Shown: positions 40,615-48,141 of the stretch, piece by piece
How the letters are laid out: each line of letters opens with the position of its first letter
Numbering within the stretch: the first letter of the stretch is position 1
Source of the DNA: Curtobacterium sp. SGAir0471
Lineage (GTDB): Bacteria; Actinomycetota; Actinomycetes; Actinomycetales; Microbacteriaceae
DNA: 64,000 nt
Reading direction: 5' to 3'
NCBI RefSeq assembly: GCF_005490985.1
Contig: NZ_CP027869.1
Coordinates: forward strand, 2,418,001-2,482,000
Translations under genes and position numbers: made by a program
The notes under the pieces: model-generated
Seen by the model: the letters and a program-made list of their open reading frames with translations, nothing else
What the model was told of the DNA's origin: nothing
The model's database searches: none

Positions 40615-41338
40615 AGCTCTGGATCACCGCCCCGAGGCTCGACATGACGGCCGACCAGATGCCGGTGACCATGAGCAGACCGATGACGATCAGGATCGCT
40701 CCTCCGATGATGTTGACGGTGCGCATGTGGCGCTTGACGACCCGGATCGCCCCGGTCGCCCACCCGGCGCCGAGCGCCACGAGGACGAAGGGCACACCGA
40801 GCCCCAGGCAGTACGCGACACCGAGCCACATGCCCTGCCAGGCGCTGCCCGACTGCACGCTGAGCAGGTTGATCGCGGCGAGCGTCGGCCCGAGGCAGGG
40901 GGTCCAGCCGAGGCCGAACACGATGCCGAGCAGCGGCGCCCCGACGAGGCCGGTCGCGGGCGTCCACGACGGCTTGATGGTGCGCTGCAGGAAGGTGAAC
41001 CGTCCGATGAAGACCAGGCCCATCGCGATCACGACGACGCCGAGCACCTGCGTGATGAGGTCACGCCATCGGACGAGCCAGAAGCCGAGCGCGCCGAACA
41101 CGGTCGTGTACGCCACGAACACCGCGGTGAAGCCGAGCACGAACAGCACGACGCCGAGCACGACACGACCCCGACGCTGACCGCCCTCCGCGATCCCGCC
41201 GACGTACCCGAGGTAGCCGGGCACGAGCGGGAGCACGCACGGGGACAGGAACGACACGAGACCGGCCAGGGCGGCGACGGGCAGCGCCACCAGCATCTGG
41301 CCGCTCAGGATGGCGTCGGCGAAGGGGTTGCCGGGCAC
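40598..41338 (-). CDS. ccdA: Cytochrome c biogenesis protein CcdA (thiol-disulfide exchanger)
   Basis: 246 residues, six membrane helices. Redox cysteines lie in LVSFLSPCVLPLVPGYLGYV (~residue 34) and FGLGWTPCLGPTLAAIN (~residue 145). It carries reducing equivalents from cytosolic thioredoxin to the extracytoplasmic TlpA/ResA protein, keeping apocytochrome cysteines reduced. GTG 41338 starts 3 nt after the TlpA-like gene stop. Confidence 0.96.
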   Translation of the reverse strand: MPGNPFADAILSGQMLVALPVAALAGLVSFLSPCVLPLVPGYLGYVGGIAEGGQRRGRVVLGVVLFVLGFTAVFVAYTTVFGALGFWLVRWRDLITQVLGVVVIAMGLVFIGRFTFLQRTIKPSWTPATGLVGAPLLGIVFGLGWTPCLGPTLAAINLLSVQSGSAWQGMWLGVAYCLGLGVPFVLVALGAGWATGAIRVVKRHMRTVNIIGGAILIVIGLLMVTGIWSAVMSSLGAVIQSFVPVV

Positions 41339-41341
41339 GGG

Positions 41342-41953
41342 TCAGGACGCCTTGCCGTCGAGCTCGTCGCCGACCAGCGTCTGCAGGATGCTCTTGCCGT
41401 CGATCGCGCCGAGGACGCGGGCGGCCACGCGGCCCTGCTTGTCGAGGACGATCGTCGCCGGGACGGCGTTCGGGGCGATCTGCCCGGAGAGGGCGAGCTG
41501 CACGGTGCCGTCGCGGGCGTCGAGCACGGTGGGGTAGTCGACGCCGAAGGTGCGCTCGAACGCCGCCGCGGTCCCCTCCTCGTCGCGGACGTTGACGCCC
41601 ACGAAGACCACGTCGTCGTCGGCGTACTGGTCGTGCACCTGGTTGAGGTACTTCGCCTCGGCGCGGCACGGCGGGCAGCCGGCGTACCAGAAGTTGAGCA
41701 CGACGACCTTGCCGCGGAGGTCCTTCGCCGAGATGGTGTCCCCGTCGGTGTCCTTCGTCGTGAAGTCGACCGGGTCCGTCCGCTTGTCGGCAGCGACCTC
41801 GGTCACCGCGCCGGTACCGGAGATGTAGTTCTGGGTGGTGCCGCTGCCGTACTGACGGGACAGGTCGTCGTTCGACGACGAGCACCCGGCGAGCGCCAGG
41901 GCTGCGATCACCGCCGAGGCTGCGACGGCGGCGATCCGGCTGCGTGCGGACAT
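41342..41953 (-). CDS. TlpA/ResA-like thiol-disulfide oxidoreductase lipoprotein
   Basis: 203 residues from ATG 41953. Lipoprotein signal ending in ALALAGC (Cys at residue ~24), then a thioredoxin fold with the active site NFWYAGCPPCRAEAKYL (CxxC) and the cis-Pro region NAVPATIVLD. It reduces apocytochrome c cysteines on the outer face, using electrons from CcdA encoded next. Its ATG overlaps the stop of the histidine phosphatase gene by 1 nt (TGATG). Confidence 0.94.
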   Translation of the reverse strand: MSARSRIAAVAASAVIAALALAGCSSSNDDLSRQYGSGTTQNYISGTGAVTEVAADKRTDPVDFTTKDTDGDTISAKDLRGKVVVLNFWYAGCPPCRAEAKYLNQVHDQYADDDVVFVGVNVRDEEGTAAAFERTFGVDYPTVLDARDGTVQLALSGQIAPNAVPATIVLDKQGRVAARVLGAIDGKSILQTLVGDELDGKAS

Positions 41954-42609
41954 CAGACTGCTCCTTCGTCGACCGCGGACACGCGCAGGGACTGCGCGGG
42001 GTCCGCGTACCCGACCTCGGTGAACCGACCGGACGAGGTGGCGGGCACACGCTCGAGGGTCGTGATGCTGGACAGGTCGCAGCGGCGCTTGCGCGGGTCG
42101 TGCCAGAGCGGCTCCCCCGCGAGCTTGCGGTGCACCGTCCAGATGGGCAGCTGGTGGCTCACGAGCACGACGTCGCCGCCGTCCACGCTCTCCCACGCGG
42201 ACGTGACCGCGGCGAGCATGCGGTTCGCGATGGACTCGTACGCCTCGCCCCAGCTCGGGCGGAACGGGTTCGCGATCCACGGCCACTCGGCCGGACGCCC
42301 GATGGAGCGCTTCGTGAAGCCGGGGCGCTGGCCCTCGTAGCGGTTGGTGGGCTCGATCAGCCGTTCGTCGAGCGCGACCTCGAGCCCGTAGGCGGCCGCC
42401 CAGGGGGCCGCGGACTCCTGCGTGCGCTGCAGCGGCGACGCGACGATCCGTCGGACGTCGACCCCGGCGTCGTGCCAGGCGGTCGCCGACGCGGCGGCCA
42501 TCCGGGCACCGAGTTCGCTGAGCCCGAAGCCGGGCAGCCGGCCGTAGAGCACTCGCCCCGGGTTGTGGACCTCGCCGTGCCGGACGAGGTGGATCCGTGT
42601 CGCGGGCAT
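41953..42609 (-). CDS. Histidine phosphatase family protein (phosphoglycerate mutase-like)
   Basis: 218 residues from ATG 42609. Catalytic RHG motif in IHLVRHGEVHNPGRVLYG at the N-terminus; SPLQRTQESAAP, and the second catalytic His in VVLVSHQLPIWTVHRKL (~residue 155). Substrate unknown; the family covers cofactor-dependent mutases and broad phosphatases. First gene of the cytochrome c maturation operon and coupled to it by a 1-nt overlap. Confidence 0.92.
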   Translation of the reverse strand: MPATRIHLVRHGEVHNPGRVLYGRLPGFGLSELGARMAAASATAWHDAGVDVRRIVASPLQRTQESAAPWAAAYGLEVALDERLIEPTNRYEGQRPGFTKRSIGRPAEWPWIANPFRPSWGEAYESIANRMLAAVTSAWESVDGGDVVLVSHQLPIWTVHRKLAGEPLWHDPRKRRCDLSSITTLERVPATSSGRFTEVGYADPAQSLRVSAVDEGAV

Positions 42610-42700
42610 GGGTTCCAGTCTAGGTCGCTCCACCGTCATCACCCGCCCCACAGCGGATTCACCGGATGTGCGAGCGTTCAGCCCCGTCCGGTCGGCCGGA

Positions 42701-44191
42701 TCAGCCCAGGCGTCCGGTCAGCCGACCGTGCAGCGCCACCGACCCGGTGTTCAGGTTGACGACCTCGACGGTCGAGCCGTGCCGGGCGTACCGCTGCTCC
42801 ACGCCGTCGAGCGCAGCGACGGTGCTCGCGTCGAACACGTGCGCGGCCGACATGTCGACGATCACCCGCTCCGGGTCCTCGGCGTAGGAGAACCGCGTGA
42901 CGAGGTCGTTCGAGGAGGCGAAGAAGAGTGCTCCCTGCACGCGGTACCGGACCGTGTGCTCGTCGACCGGCTCGCGCACCACGGAGACGACGTGCGCCGC
43001 TCGACGCGCGAACACGAGGGCGGCGACCACCACACCCACCAGGACGCCGGTGGCGAGGTTGTCGGTGGCGACCACCACCACGACGGTGATGACCATGACC
43101 GCCGTCTCACCGAGCGGCATCCGTCCGAGCGTGCGCGGCCGGACACTGTGCCAGTCGAAGGTCGCGACGCAGACCATGAGCATCACGGCGGTGAGCGCCG
43201 CCATCGGGATCTGCGCCACCAGGTCGTGCAGGACGATCGTCAGCACGAGCACCGACGCCCCCGCGGCGAAGGTCGACACCCGCGTCCGCGCACCCGCCGT
43301 CTTCACGTTGATGACGGTCTGGCCGATCATCGCGCACCCACCCGTCCCACCGAAGAACGCCGACGCGATGTTGGCGATGCCCTGCCCCCAGGACTCGCGC
43401 CACGCGCTGGACCGGGTCTCGGTCAGGGAGTCGACGAGCTGCGCCGTCAGGAGCGTCTCGATGAGCCCGACGATCGCGACCCCGAACGCGTACGGCGCGA
43501 CGATCTGCAGGGTCTCGAGCGACAGCGGGACCGTGATGCCGCCGAAGCCGGGCAGGGAGGTCGGCAGGGAGCCCTCGTCGCCGACCGTCGGCACCGCGAC
43601 CCCGAACACGATCGTGATCGCCGTGACCACGACGACGGCGATCAGCGGCGCCGGGACGGCCCTCGTCAGGAAGGGGAACGCGACGATGATGCCGACGCCG
43701 AGGGCCGTCAGCGGCCACACCACGAGCGGCACGTCGTCGCCGAACAGGTTCGGCAGCTGCGCGGTGAAGATGAGGATCGCGAGCGCGTTGACGAAGGCCA
43801 CGTTCACGCTGCGCGGGATGAAGCGCATCAGCCGGGCCACCCCGAGGAACCCGAGCACCAGCTGGAACACACCGCCGAGCACGACCGCGGGGACGAGGTA
43901 GGCGACGCCGTGGTCGCGCACGAGCGGTGCGATCACGAGCGCGACCGACCCCGCGGCGGCGGAGATCATCGCGGGGCGGCCGCCGACGATCGAGATCACC
44001 ACCGCGATCACGACGCTCGAGAAGAGCCCCACCGCGGGGTCGACGCCGGCGACCACCGAGAACGAGATCGCCTCGGGGATCAGGGCGAGGGCGGTGACGA
44101 CACCTGCCAGGACCTCGCGGGTGAGCAGACGAGGTGACCGGAGGGCGCTGAGGACGCTGGGTGCCGCGGGGGCATGGGGTGCGAGGGACAT
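42701..44191 (-). CDS. SulP family anion transporter with STAS domain
   Basis: 496 residues from ATG 44191. About 12 membrane helices: LAGVVTALALIPEAISFSVV, GGRPAMISAAAGSVALVIAP and FFGGTGGCAMIGQTVINVKT are conserved SulP stretches. The C-terminal STAS domain begins near VDEHTVRYRVQGALFFASSN and includes VIVDMSAAHVFDASTVAALD. It moves sulfate, bicarbonate or other oxyanions; the exact ion is not evident. Divergent from a MerR regulator across a 77-bp gap containing a perfect inverted repeat. Confidence 0.94.
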   Translation of the reverse strand: MSLAPHAPAAPSVLSALRSPRLLTREVLAGVVTALALIPEAISFSVVAGVDPAVGLFSSVVIAVVISIVGGRPAMISAAAGSVALVIAPLVRDHGVAYLVPAVVLGGVFQLVLGFLGVARLMRFIPRSVNVAFVNALAILIFTAQLPNLFGDDVPLVVWPLTALGVGIIVAFPFLTRAVPAPLIAVVVVTAITIVFGVAVPTVGDEGSLPTSLPGFGGITVPLSLETLQIVAPYAFGVAIVGLIETLLTAQLVDSLTETRSSAWRESWGQGIANIASAFFGGTGGCAMIGQTVINVKTAGARTRVSTFAAGASVLVLTIVLHDLVAQIPMAALTAVMLMVCVATFDWHSVRPRTLGRMPLGETAVMVITVVVVVATDNLATGVLVGVVVAALVFARRAAHVVSVVREPVDEHTVRYRVQGALFFASSNDLVTRFSYAEDPERVIVDMSAAHVFDASTVAALDGVEQRYARHGSTVEVVNLNTGSVALHGRLTGRLG

Positions 44192-44202
44192 CGCTGACGA
44201 CC

Positions 44203-44222
44203 CTACCCTGACGTGAGGGTAG
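44203..44222. promoter_or_regulatory. MerR-type operator between sulP and merR genes
   Basis: Perfect inverted repeat CTACCCT-N6-AGGGTAG (20 bp), the size and symmetry of MerR-family sites that lie between -35 and -10. It is followed by TTGACT (44225-44230). Confidence 0.8.
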
Positions 44223-44268
44223 GGTTGACTCACGTGTACCGAGCGACGACGGAGGGAGGTCTGCCACG

Positions 44269-44727
44269 ATGACGACCGTGCACTCCCCCTCACCGGCTCC
44301 CGACGACCGGACACCCGACCAGGTCACGGACGGTCCGGCGTCCGGCGAGACCATGCACATCGGCGAACTCGCCGAACGTGCCGGGATGTCACTGCGGACG
44401 ATCCGGCACTACGACGAGGTCGGTCTCCTCGTGCCGAGCGGCCGGACCGCCGGGGGCTTCCGCGTGTACACCGCGCAGGACCTCGAGCGCCTGCTCGTCA
44501 TCCGTCGGATGAAGCCGCTCGGCTTCACGCTCGACGAGATGTCCGAGCTGCTGCGGGTCGTCGACGCTCTGGCCGGCGCCGCTCCGGAGGACCAGCCGGC
44601 ACTCGCCGCCCGACTCGACGCTTCGCTCGTGGACGCCCGCGCCCGGCACGCGAAGCTCGTGGAGCGCGCCGGTATGGCCGAGGAGTTCATCGGCACGCTG
44701 AGCACCCTGCGCGCCTCGCTCCCCTGA
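44269..44727 (+). CDS. MerR family transcriptional regulator
   Basis: 152 residues. A ~28-residue Pro/Asp-rich tail precedes the MerR winged helix: HIGELAERAGMSLRTIRHYD, EVGLLVPSGRTAGGFRVYTA, RRMKPLGFTLDEMSELLRVV; a C-terminal dimerisation coiled coil follows. No Cys-rich effector site is visible, so it does not look like a metal sensor; the effector is unknown. Its divergent neighbour is the SulP transporter, and the inverted repeat between them is the obvious target. Confidence 0.92.
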   Translation: MTTVHSPSPAPDDRTPDQVTDGPASGETMHIGELAERAGMSLRTIRHYDEVGLLVPSGRTAGGFRVYTAQDLERLLVIRRMKPLGFTLDEMSELLRVVDALAGAAPEDQPALAARLDASLVDARARHAKLVERAGMAEEFIGTLSTLRASLP

Positions 44728-44748
44728 CCAGCGGACGACTCCGCACCG

Positions 44749-44958
44749 TCACCGGTCGACCTGCAGTTCCCCCGCCTCGATCAGCCGTGCCCGCTCACGC
44801 CGCGCGGCCTGCCACTCGTCCTGCCGACGGAGCAACTCGTCGTGCTCCCAGATGAGACGGCGGGCCTTCCACGGGCGCCATCGGTAGCGCCGGCGCACGC
44901 GCTGACGCCACTCCTCCTGCCGCCGTCTGACCAAGGCGAGCACCGGATCCTCAGCCAC
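44749..44958 (-). CDS. Small hypothetical protein, highly basic/aromatic
   Basis: 69 residues from GTG 44958, overlapping the preceding small gene by 8 nt. Sequence is rich in Arg, Trp and Glu (RRRYRWRPWKARRLIWEHDE), probably one long charged helix. No family recognised. Kept because of the tight coupling and the consistent codon bias; the frame remains open upstream in meaningless sequence. Confidence 0.5.
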   Translation of the reverse strand: MAEDPVLALVRRRQEEWRQRVRRRYRWRPWKARRLIWEHDELLRRQDEWQAARRERARLIEAGELQVDR

Positions 44959-45295
44959 CGTGTCCGTTCCTTCCCGTGATGAGTCCGAGCACCAGCGTCC
45001 CGAACACGGCGTCGTCACCGTGCAGGTCCTGCATGTCGTACATCGCGTCGGCGCTGATGCTGCCGATCTCCGCGCGCCCGGTGTCCGGGTCGCACGCCTG
45101 GTCGACCGTCCACACGAACCGCGCCCACGCCCGGTCACGCTCCTCACGTGCCACGTCCCGCCGCCACCGCACCAGCGCCCGGATCCCGCCCACAGCAGCA
45201 CCGACCAGCGTCAGCGCAGACCCGACCACCGCGGCCAGCACCGCCGCCACCGCGACGGGCGGCCAGGCCGCGAGCCCCACTCCCGATGCCGTCAT
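44951..45295 (-). CDS. Small hypothetical membrane protein
   Basis: 114 residues. One long N-terminal hydrophobic region (PPVAVAAVLAAVVGSALTLV) followed by a basic segment (GGIRALVRWRRDVAREERDR) and a soluble domain with VDQACDPDTGRAEIGSISAD. No family recognised. It forms a two-gene unit with the small basic protein encoded next. Located upstream of and divergent from aspS. Confidence 0.55.
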   Translation of the reverse strand: MTASGVGLAAWPPVAVAAVLAAVVGSALTLVGAAVGGIRALVRWRRDVAREERDRAWARFVWTVDQACDPDTGRAEIGSISADAMYDMQDLHGDDAVFGTLVLGLITGRNGHGG

Positions 45296-45421
45296 CCGGG
45301 ACCCCTCTCGACTCGCGACCCGACCACACGGACGACGCTACGGAGACGCCGAGGCCGAGCCGCGCCTCCCGGCCGGAACTGTGGAGGACGCACGCCGCGA
45401 CCCCACTTGTGGAGGAGGCCG

Positions 45422-45427
45422 TAGACT
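45422..45427 (+). promoter_or_regulatory. Candidate -10 box, leaderless aspS
   Basis: TAGACT lies 8 nt before GTG 45436; no -35 match at the right distance was seen. Confidence 0.45.
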
Positions 45428-45435
45428 CGACGACC

Positions 45436-46776
45436 GTGATCGAACGCACCCGCATCGCCGACCTCGCCGCCCTCCCCGACGGCCCCGTTGCCGTCGCCGG
45501 CTGGGTGGAGACCGTCCGCGACCAGAAGAAGGTCCAGTTCGTCGTCCTCCGCGACGAGACCGGCGCCGCGCAGCTGGTGAACCCGGCGACGCGCGAGGCC
45601 GAGGACGGCGACGACGACGCCCAGGCCCGGCTCGCCATCACCAACGAGATCTCCGGCCTGGCGCACGGCACCTTCGTGCACGTCCGCGGGACCCTCAAGC
45701 ACGACGAGCGCGTCAAGCTCGGCGGCCTCGAGGTCAAGGTCGGCTCGCTCGAGGTCGTCAGCGCGGCGATCCCGGAGACGCCGATAGCGGATGACTCCTC
45801 GCTCGACAAGCGCCTCGACTGGCGCTTCCTCGACCTGCGCAACCGCAAGCAGAACCTCATCTTCCGCATCCAGACGACGCTGGAGCACGCGTTCCGCACC
45901 TACTGGGTCGAGCGGGACTACATCGAGATCCACACCCCGAAGCTGATGGCGTCGGCGTCCGAGTCGCGGGCCGAGCTCTTCCAGCTCGAGTACTTCGAGA
46001 CCACCGCCTACCTGGCGCAGTCGCCGCAGAACTTCAAGCAGATGGCGCAGCCCGCCGGCTTCGGTGCGGTGTTCGAGATCGCCGACGCCTTCCGCGCGGA
46101 CCCGTCGTTCACGAGCCGCCACGCGACGGAGTTCACGAGCGTCGACGCCGAGATCTCGTGGGTCGAGTCGCACGCCGACGTCATGGCCATGCACGAGGAG
46201 CTCCTCGTCGCGGGCTTCACCGCCGTGAAGGACAAGTACGGCAAGGAGATCGAGGAGGTGTTCGGCTTCGAGTTCGTCGTGCCGACCGCTCCGTTCCCCC
46301 GCGTCACCCTGGCCGAGGCCCGGAAGATCGTCGCCGACAGCGGACACGACGTCGTGCGGGCGGACGGCGACCTGGACCCCGAGGGGGAGCGCCGGGTCAG
46401 CGCGTGGGCGAAGGAGACGCACGGCTCCGAGTTCGTCTTCGTCACCGACTACGACGCCTCGATCCGCCCGTACTACCACATGCGTCACGCCGACGACCCG
46501 ACGCTCACGAACAGCTACGACCTGCTGTTCAACGGCGCCGAGATCTCGACCGGCGCCCAGCGCGAGCACCGCGTCGACGTCCTCGAGGCGCAGGCCGTCG
46601 AGAAGGGCCTCGACCCCGAGGAGCTCGGCTGGTACCTCGACTTCTTCCGCTACGGCGTCCCGCCGCACGGCGGCTTCGGCATGGGCCTCGCCCGCGTGCT
46701 CATGCTCGCGCTGCACGAGCCGTCCATCCGTGAGGTCACGTACCTGTTCCGCGGCCCGACGCGCCTGACCCCGTAG
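45436..46776 (+). CDS. aspS: Aspartate--tRNA ligase, archaeal-type
   Basis: 446 residues from GTG 45436. N-terminal OB-fold anticodon-binding domain (VAVAGWVETVRDQKKVQFVV), then the class II core: motif 1 FRTYWVERDYIEIHTPKLMA, motif 2 VFEIADAFRADPSFTSRHAT, motif 3 PPHGGFGMGLARVLMLALHE. It lacks the GAD insertion and C-terminal extension of the ~590-residue bacterial AspRS and matches the short archaeal/eukaryotic type, often annotated as the non-discriminating Asp/Asn form. If no asnS exists, it would charge both tRNAs with GatCAB repair; that cannot be tested here. Confidence 0.93.
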   Translation: MIERTRIADLAALPDGPVAVAGWVETVRDQKKVQFVVLRDETGAAQLVNPATREAEDGDDDAQARLAITNEISGLAHGTFVHVRGTLKHDERVKLGGLEVKVGSLEVVSAAIPETPIADDSSLDKRLDWRFLDLRNRKQNLIFRIQTTLEHAFRTYWVERDYIEIHTPKLMASASESRAELFQLEYFETTAYLAQSPQNFKQMAQPAGFGAVFEIADAFRADPSFTSRHATEFTSVDAEISWVESHADVMAMHEELLVAGFTAVKDKYGKEIEEVFGFEFVVPTAPFPRVTLAEARKIVADSGHDVVRADGDLDPEGERRVSAWAKETHGSEFVFVTDYDASIRPYYHMRHADDPTLTNSYDLLFNGAEISTGAQREHRVDVLEAQAVEKGLDPEELGWYLDFFRYGVPPHGGFGMGLARVLMLALHEPSIREVTYLFRGPTRLTP

Positions 46777-46787
46777 CCACCGCCGAC

Positions 46788-46825
46788 GACGACGGCCACC
46801 CTCCGACAGGAGGGTGGCCGTCGTC
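46788..46825. terminator. Bidirectional terminator after aspS
   Basis: A perfect 17-bp stem (GACGACGGCCACCCTCC) with loop GACA lies between the convergent aspS and Dabb genes. Confidence 0.8.
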
Positions 46826-46848
46826 ACGTGCGGGCCGGGAGGCGCGTC

Positions 46849-47142
46849 CTACTGCTCCCAGTCGATGGCCGCCCGCCCCGTGACCAGCTCGCGGATCTCG
46901 GCGGCCGCCGCCTGGTGGTCCGGGTGGACCTGGTATCCGTCGAGACCGGCGAGGTCGTCGAAGGTCGCCACGACGGCGACGTCCTGGTTCTTCCCCGGGT
47001 AGGCGACGTTCTCCACGACCTGCAGCGAGCGGATCGACCCGATCGTGCCGATCAGGCCGGTCAGCAGCTCGCGGATCCGCGTGGTGACCTCCACGCGGTC
47101 GAGGTCTTCACGGACCGTCCAGGAGACGACGTGGTGGATCAT
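46849..47142 (-). CDS. Dabb (stress-responsive A/B barrel) domain protein
   Basis: 97 residues from ATG 47142. Dabb hallmarks: IHHVVSWTVREDLDRVEV at the N-terminus, VENVAYPGKNQDVAVVATFD in the middle and YQVHPDHQAAAAEI at the end. Small dimeric ferredoxin-like barrel; bacterial substrates are mostly unknown. Overlaps the glutaredoxin gene by 4 nt (ATGA), so the two are translated together. Confidence 0.9.
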   Translation of the reverse strand: MIHHVVSWTVREDLDRVEVTTRIRELLTGLIGTIGSIRSLQVVENVAYPGKNQDVAVVATFDDLAGLDGYQVHPDHQAAAAEIRELVTGRAAIDWEQ

Positions 47143-47402
47143 GCGCCGGCCTCTGCCTTCTCTGCCTTCTCGAGGGCACCGTGCAGCCGGTCGGCGTCGA
47201 CGTGCCAGTTGCTGTGGACCCGGCCGTCGACGAGGACGACGGGGATGTCCTCGGCGTACTCCTCGCGCAGCGCGTCGTCGTCGAGGATCGACCGCTCCTC
47301 GAGGGTCGTACCGGGATGGGCCGCCACGACCTGCTCGACGACCGGTCGGGCGTCGTCGCAGAGGTGGCAGCCGGGCTTCGTCAGGAACGTCACGGCGGGC
47401 AT
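47139..47402 (-). CDS. Glutaredoxin family protein
   Basis: 87 residues from ATG 47402. Thioredoxin-fold core with redox site TFLTKPGCHLCDDARPVV (CxxC at residues ~11-14) and the cis-Pro region DIPVVLVDGRVHSNW. DUF836-like glutaredoxins of this type act in thiol exchange. Co-translated with the Dabb gene. Confidence 0.92.
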   Translation of the reverse strand: MPAVTFLTKPGCHLCDDARPVVEQVVAAHPGTTLEERSILDDDALREEYAEDIPVVLVDGRVHSNWHVDADRLHGALEKAEKAEAGA

Positions 47403-47446
47403 GCACCCCACCCTAGACCGAGCGGACACGGCGCCCGGGAACACGA

Positions 47447-47468
47447 AAGCCCCGGCGGACCGGGGCTT
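47447..47468 (-). terminator. Terminator after the bS22 peptide gene
   Basis: AAGCCCCGG/CCGGGGCTT with loop CGGA, followed on the minus strand by TCGTG; 19 nt past the stop codon. Confidence 0.75.
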
Positions 47469-47486
47469 CGGGTGCAAGTACTGGAC

Positions 47487-47585
47487 TTACTTCTTGTTGC
47501 GACGCTGGTGACGCGTCTTGCGAAGGAGCTTGCGGTGCTTCTTCTTCGCCATGCGCTTGCGACGCTTCTTGATGACAGAACCCAT
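47487..47585 (-). CDS. bS22-type ribosomal protein (AURKAIP1/COX24 family), 32 aa
   Basis: A 32-codon gene reading MGSVIKKRRKRMAKKKHR, then KLLRKTRHQRRNKK and a TAA stop. This is the near-invariant actinobacterial COX24-type peptide, described in mycobacterial ribosome structures as bS22. Almost half the residues are Lys or Arg, fitting an rRNA-bound peptide. It lies alone, flanked by the glutaredoxin pair and the BldC-like gene, with its own terminator. Confidence 0.95.
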   Translation of the reverse strand: MGSVIKKRRKRMAKKKHRKLLRKTRHQRRNKK

Positions 47586-47709
47586 AGTGGACCTCGCTCG
47601 GAACGATGCTGATGTGTGGACACCGGGCCCGAAGAGACCGCGGAAAATCAACCCGGCCGAGTCTAGCGGAGCGCAGCGGTCCTGTCGAACGAGCGCGGGC
47701 CGGGAGACC

Positions 47710-47904
47710 TCAGCCGACGTCGGCGATGCCGCCGCGCAGGAGCTCGGCGACGGCCGACTCCGGGACGCGGAAGGACCGGCCGAACCGGATCGCGGGGAGC
47801 TCCCCCGCGTGCACCATGCGGTACACGGTCATCTTCGAGACGCGCATCATCTCGGCCACCTCAGCGACGGTGAGGAAGCGCACGTCGTCGAAACTGCCGG
47901 TCAT
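47710..47904 (-). CDS. BldC-like/excisionase-family helix-turn-helix protein
   Basis: 64 residues, a single winged helix: FLTVAEVAEMMRVSKMTVYR, MVHAGELPAIRFGRSFRVPE, AVAELLRGG. This is the BldC-type MerR-like domain found throughout actinobacteria; BldC delays differentiation in Streptomyces. The target here is unknown. It lies just downstream of a minisatellite on its own strand. Confidence 0.9.
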   Translation of the reverse strand: MTGSFDDVRFLTVAEVAEMMRVSKMTVYRMVHAGELPAIRFGRSFRVPESAVAELLRGGIADVG

Positions 47905-48008
47905 GGTCCGCCTTCGGGTACCCGCGGTTCGCGCGGGGTCGGTGTGACCTGTGTGGTCAAGGGTGAGTGTAGGGGCGCGTGGGACCGCGTGTCCAGGAGA
48001 CTCCGAGC

Positions 48009-48123
48009 GGACGCTCGACCGGGCGCGACGCGGACCCCCGACCGGGCGCGACGCGGACGCTCGACCGGGCGCGACGCGGACGCTCGACCGGGCGCCACGC
48101 GGACCCTCGACCGGGCGCGACGC
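48009..48123. repeat. 23-bp minisatellite, five copies
   Basis: Five in-register units starting at 48009, 48032, 48055, 48078 and 48101; the core CGACCGGGCGCGACGC is shared, with a few substitutions such as GGACCC for GGACGC. It lies between the BldC-like gene and the ArsR-like gene. The 23-bp period is not a multiple of 3, so it is not coding. Confidence 0.95.
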
Positions 48124-48141
48124 GGCCGCCGGGCCGAGCGA

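Noticed and set aside
48009..48123. CRISPR array
   Set aside because: The 23-bp units are contiguous with no unique spacers and no cas genes are in the window.
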